In this document: in pieces, positions 6,208 through 6,591 of the stretch | Layout: each line of letters starts with the position of its first letter | Numbering within the stretch: position 1 is the stretch's first letter | NCBI GenBank assembly: GCA_937139605.1 | Contig: CAKZQG010000021.1 | Location: forward strand, 1 to 6,591 | Length of the DNA stretch: 6,591 nucleotides | Source of the DNA: an uncultured bacterium | GTDB taxonomy: Bacteria > DRYD01 | Direction of reading: 5' to 3' | Translations under genes and position numbers: made by a program | The notes under the pieces: model-generated | What the model was told of the DNA's origin: nothing | The model's input: only the letters and a program-made list of their open reading frames with translations | Database searches by the model: none

Positions 6208-6232
6208 TAAAAGAAGCCCCCGAAGGAGCTTC
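6208..6232 (-). terminator. Intrinsic terminator with a UUCG tetraloop, minus strand
   Basis: On the minus strand, bases 6232-6225 (GAAGCTCC) pair with 6220-6213 (GGGGCTTC) in an uninterrupted 8-bp stem with one T-G wobble. The loop is TTCG closed by a C-G pair, the very stable cUUCGg fold. A TTTT run (6212-6209) then TATAG follows directly. The plus-strand reading has no T-run after the stem, so the element works for leftward transcription. It follows the holin gene by about 36 bases and precedes the 64-residue gene by 14, so it would reduce or end transcription between these two. The T-tract is short, so read-through is likely to be partial. Confidence 0.8.
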
Positions 6233-6253
6233 CACTAATTAACCATTAACTAA
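6232..6253. repeat. Imperfect 11-bp tandem direct repeat in the holin-downstream gap
   Basis: On the plus strand CCACTAATTAA (6232-6242) is followed without gap by CCATTAACTAA (6243-6253); nine of eleven positions agree. It lies immediately upstream, in the direction of transcription, of the terminator stem. It may be a protein-binding site, a slippage product or chance in AT-rich DNA. Confidence 0.4.
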
Positions 6254-6268
6254 GGAGGACACCCCCAA

Positions 6269-6478
6269 TTAAAACTTTTTTGGGTCTAACTGTTTTAAAT
6301 ATTTATTCTGAATAAACGTAATTAGCACTCCAACTAAAAACGATAACGCAGAGTAAATATATGCTTCCAAAGAATCTTGATTTATTCCAAAAGCTAAAAA
6401 TACTCCACTTAATACTTTAAACATCCATCTACCAATTAAAGCTGATAACCAAATTAAAGGTTTCTCTAATAGTTTCAT
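6269..6478 (-). CDS. Holin-like protein with two membrane helices, 69 aa
   Basis: Small membrane protein with hydrophobic helices at about 8-31 (the first, interrupted by Arg17 and Lys21) and 39-57 (SALSFLVGVLITFI), joined by a short polar turn with Asn-Gln-Asp-Ser. The C-terminus is short and charged (NKYLKQLDPKKF). This size and layout match class II holins, which open the inner membrane at a set time and release an endolysin that has no signal peptide. The downstream M15 peptidase and spanin candidate are suitable partners. The ATG overlaps the stop of the coiled-coil gene (ATGA) and has an excellent ribosome binding site, AAGGAG, 6 bases upstream. It is followed by a terminator. No dual start is seen near the N-terminus. 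Confidence 0.7.
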   Translation of the reverse strand: MKLLEKPLIWLSALIGRWMFKVLSGVFLAFGINQDSLEAYIYSALSFLVGVLITFIQNKYLKQLDPKKF

Positions 6479-6591
6479 TTTATTCTCCTTCCTTTATTTT
6501 TTAATTCTTGAATTGATTGACAAGATGATAAATGCTTTTCCAGTTTTGTATTTATCTGCTGAACTTCTTTAATAATATCATCTTTGATTGA
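6475..6591 (-). CDS. 3' end of a coiled-coil gene cut by the right window edge
   Basis: Reading in from the right edge on the minus strand, one frame is open for 38 codons and ends in TGA at 6475-6477, overlapping the holin ATG by four bases (ATGA). The peptide has hydrophobic residues at heptad-like spacing (DDIIKEVQQINTKLEKHL) followed by a basic end (KNKGRRIK). This looks like the C-terminal coiled coil of a longer protein. Function cannot be assigned. The overlap and the holin ribosome binding site within its last codons support that it is a real gene. Confidence 0.65.
   Translation of the reverse strand, partial: SIKDDIIKEVQQINTKLEKHLSSCQSIQELKNKGRRIK
6485..6490 (-). promoter_or_regulatory. 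Strong ribosome binding site of the holin-like gene
   Basis: AAGGAG on the minus strand, within AAGGAAGGAG, lies 6 bases before the ATG at 6478. It sits inside the last codons of the preceding coiled-coil gene. It is among the best initiation signals in the window, along with that at 1413-1418. Confidence 0.85.

Noticed and set aside
6252-6258. AAGGAGG on the plus strand as a ribosome binding site
   Set aside because: No ATG, GTG or TTG opening a useful frame follows at a fitting distance, and no plus-strand gene exists in the region.
6195-6268. Promoter for the 64-residue gene in the gap after the holin gene
   Set aside because: No convincing -35/-10 pair, and no Bacteroidota-type TAnnTTTG with an upstream TTTG, was found on the minus strand; AT-richness alone is not evidence.
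1-6591. CRISPR array, tRNA gene, insertion sequence or attachment site
   Set aside because: No regularly spaced repeats, no cloverleaf-like sequence, no transposase frame or terminal inverted repeats and no integrase gene were seen; the coding genes fill nearly the whole window.
1-6591. Stop-codon reassignment as in some crAss-like phages
   Set aside because: TAG, TGA and TAA each end genes at well-supported junctions, and no gene needs an internal stop to be read through.

Overview
This window reads as the tail and lysis region of a tailed, podovirus-like bacteriophage (or a prophage of one). It is AT-rich (by eye roughly 30% G+C) and tightly packed. All ten complete genes, and the two genes cut by the window edges, lie on the minus strand, so transcription runs from position 6591 towards position 1. 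All three stop codons are used as true stops (for example TGA at the ends of the metallophosphoesterase, spanin and right-edge genes, TAG at the ends of the helix-turn-helix and 64-residue genes, TAA elsewhere), so there is no sign of the stop-codon reassignment seen in some crAss-like phages. The host is probably Gram-negative, because a spanin-type protein with a lipoprotein box is present. The gene styles (M15_3-type peptidase, late nozzle-like protein, spanin ending in a WYEKP-type C-terminal membrane segment) recall phages of Bacteroidota. However, several genes have strong Shine-Dalgarno sequences, which is unusual for that phylum, so the host phylum is left open.

Layout in transcription order (right to left). 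The tail end of a coiled-coil gene (6475-6591) overlaps a two-helix holin-like gene (6269-6478). A 74-base gap follows, holding an intrinsic terminator with a UUCG tetraloop, an 11-bp imperfect tandem repeat and an anti-Shine-Dalgarno-like stretch. Then come a 64-residue unknown protein (6000-6194), a candidate unimolecular spanin (5561-6016), a small DNA-binding-type protein (5205-5564), a metallophosphoesterase (4457-5218), an M15-type peptidoglycan peptidase that is probably the endolysin (3999-4457), and a 56-residue acidic unknown protein (3829-3999). The structural block follows: an 806-residue protein resembling podovirus nozzle/tail tubular protein B (1409-3829), a 204-residue internal-virion-like protein (793-1407), a 241-residue protein with a soluble lytic transglycosylase domain (63-788), and the start of another gene (1-61).

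How the parts fit. Holin, M15 peptidase and the spanin candidate together make a full Gram-negative lysis set: inner-membrane permeabilisation, wall cleavage and outer-membrane disruption. They are spread over about 2.5 kb and interleaved with the DNA-binding and phosphoesterase genes. The nozzle, internal protein and transglycosylase occur in the same order as T7 genes 12, 14 and 16, which suggests a short-tailed virion that ejects internal proteins, one of which opens the peptidoglycan for DNA entry. Almost every junction is a 1- to 17-base overlap or a gap of 1 to 4 bases, implying one or two polycistronic mRNAs with translational coupling. No convincing sigma-type promoter was found in the window.
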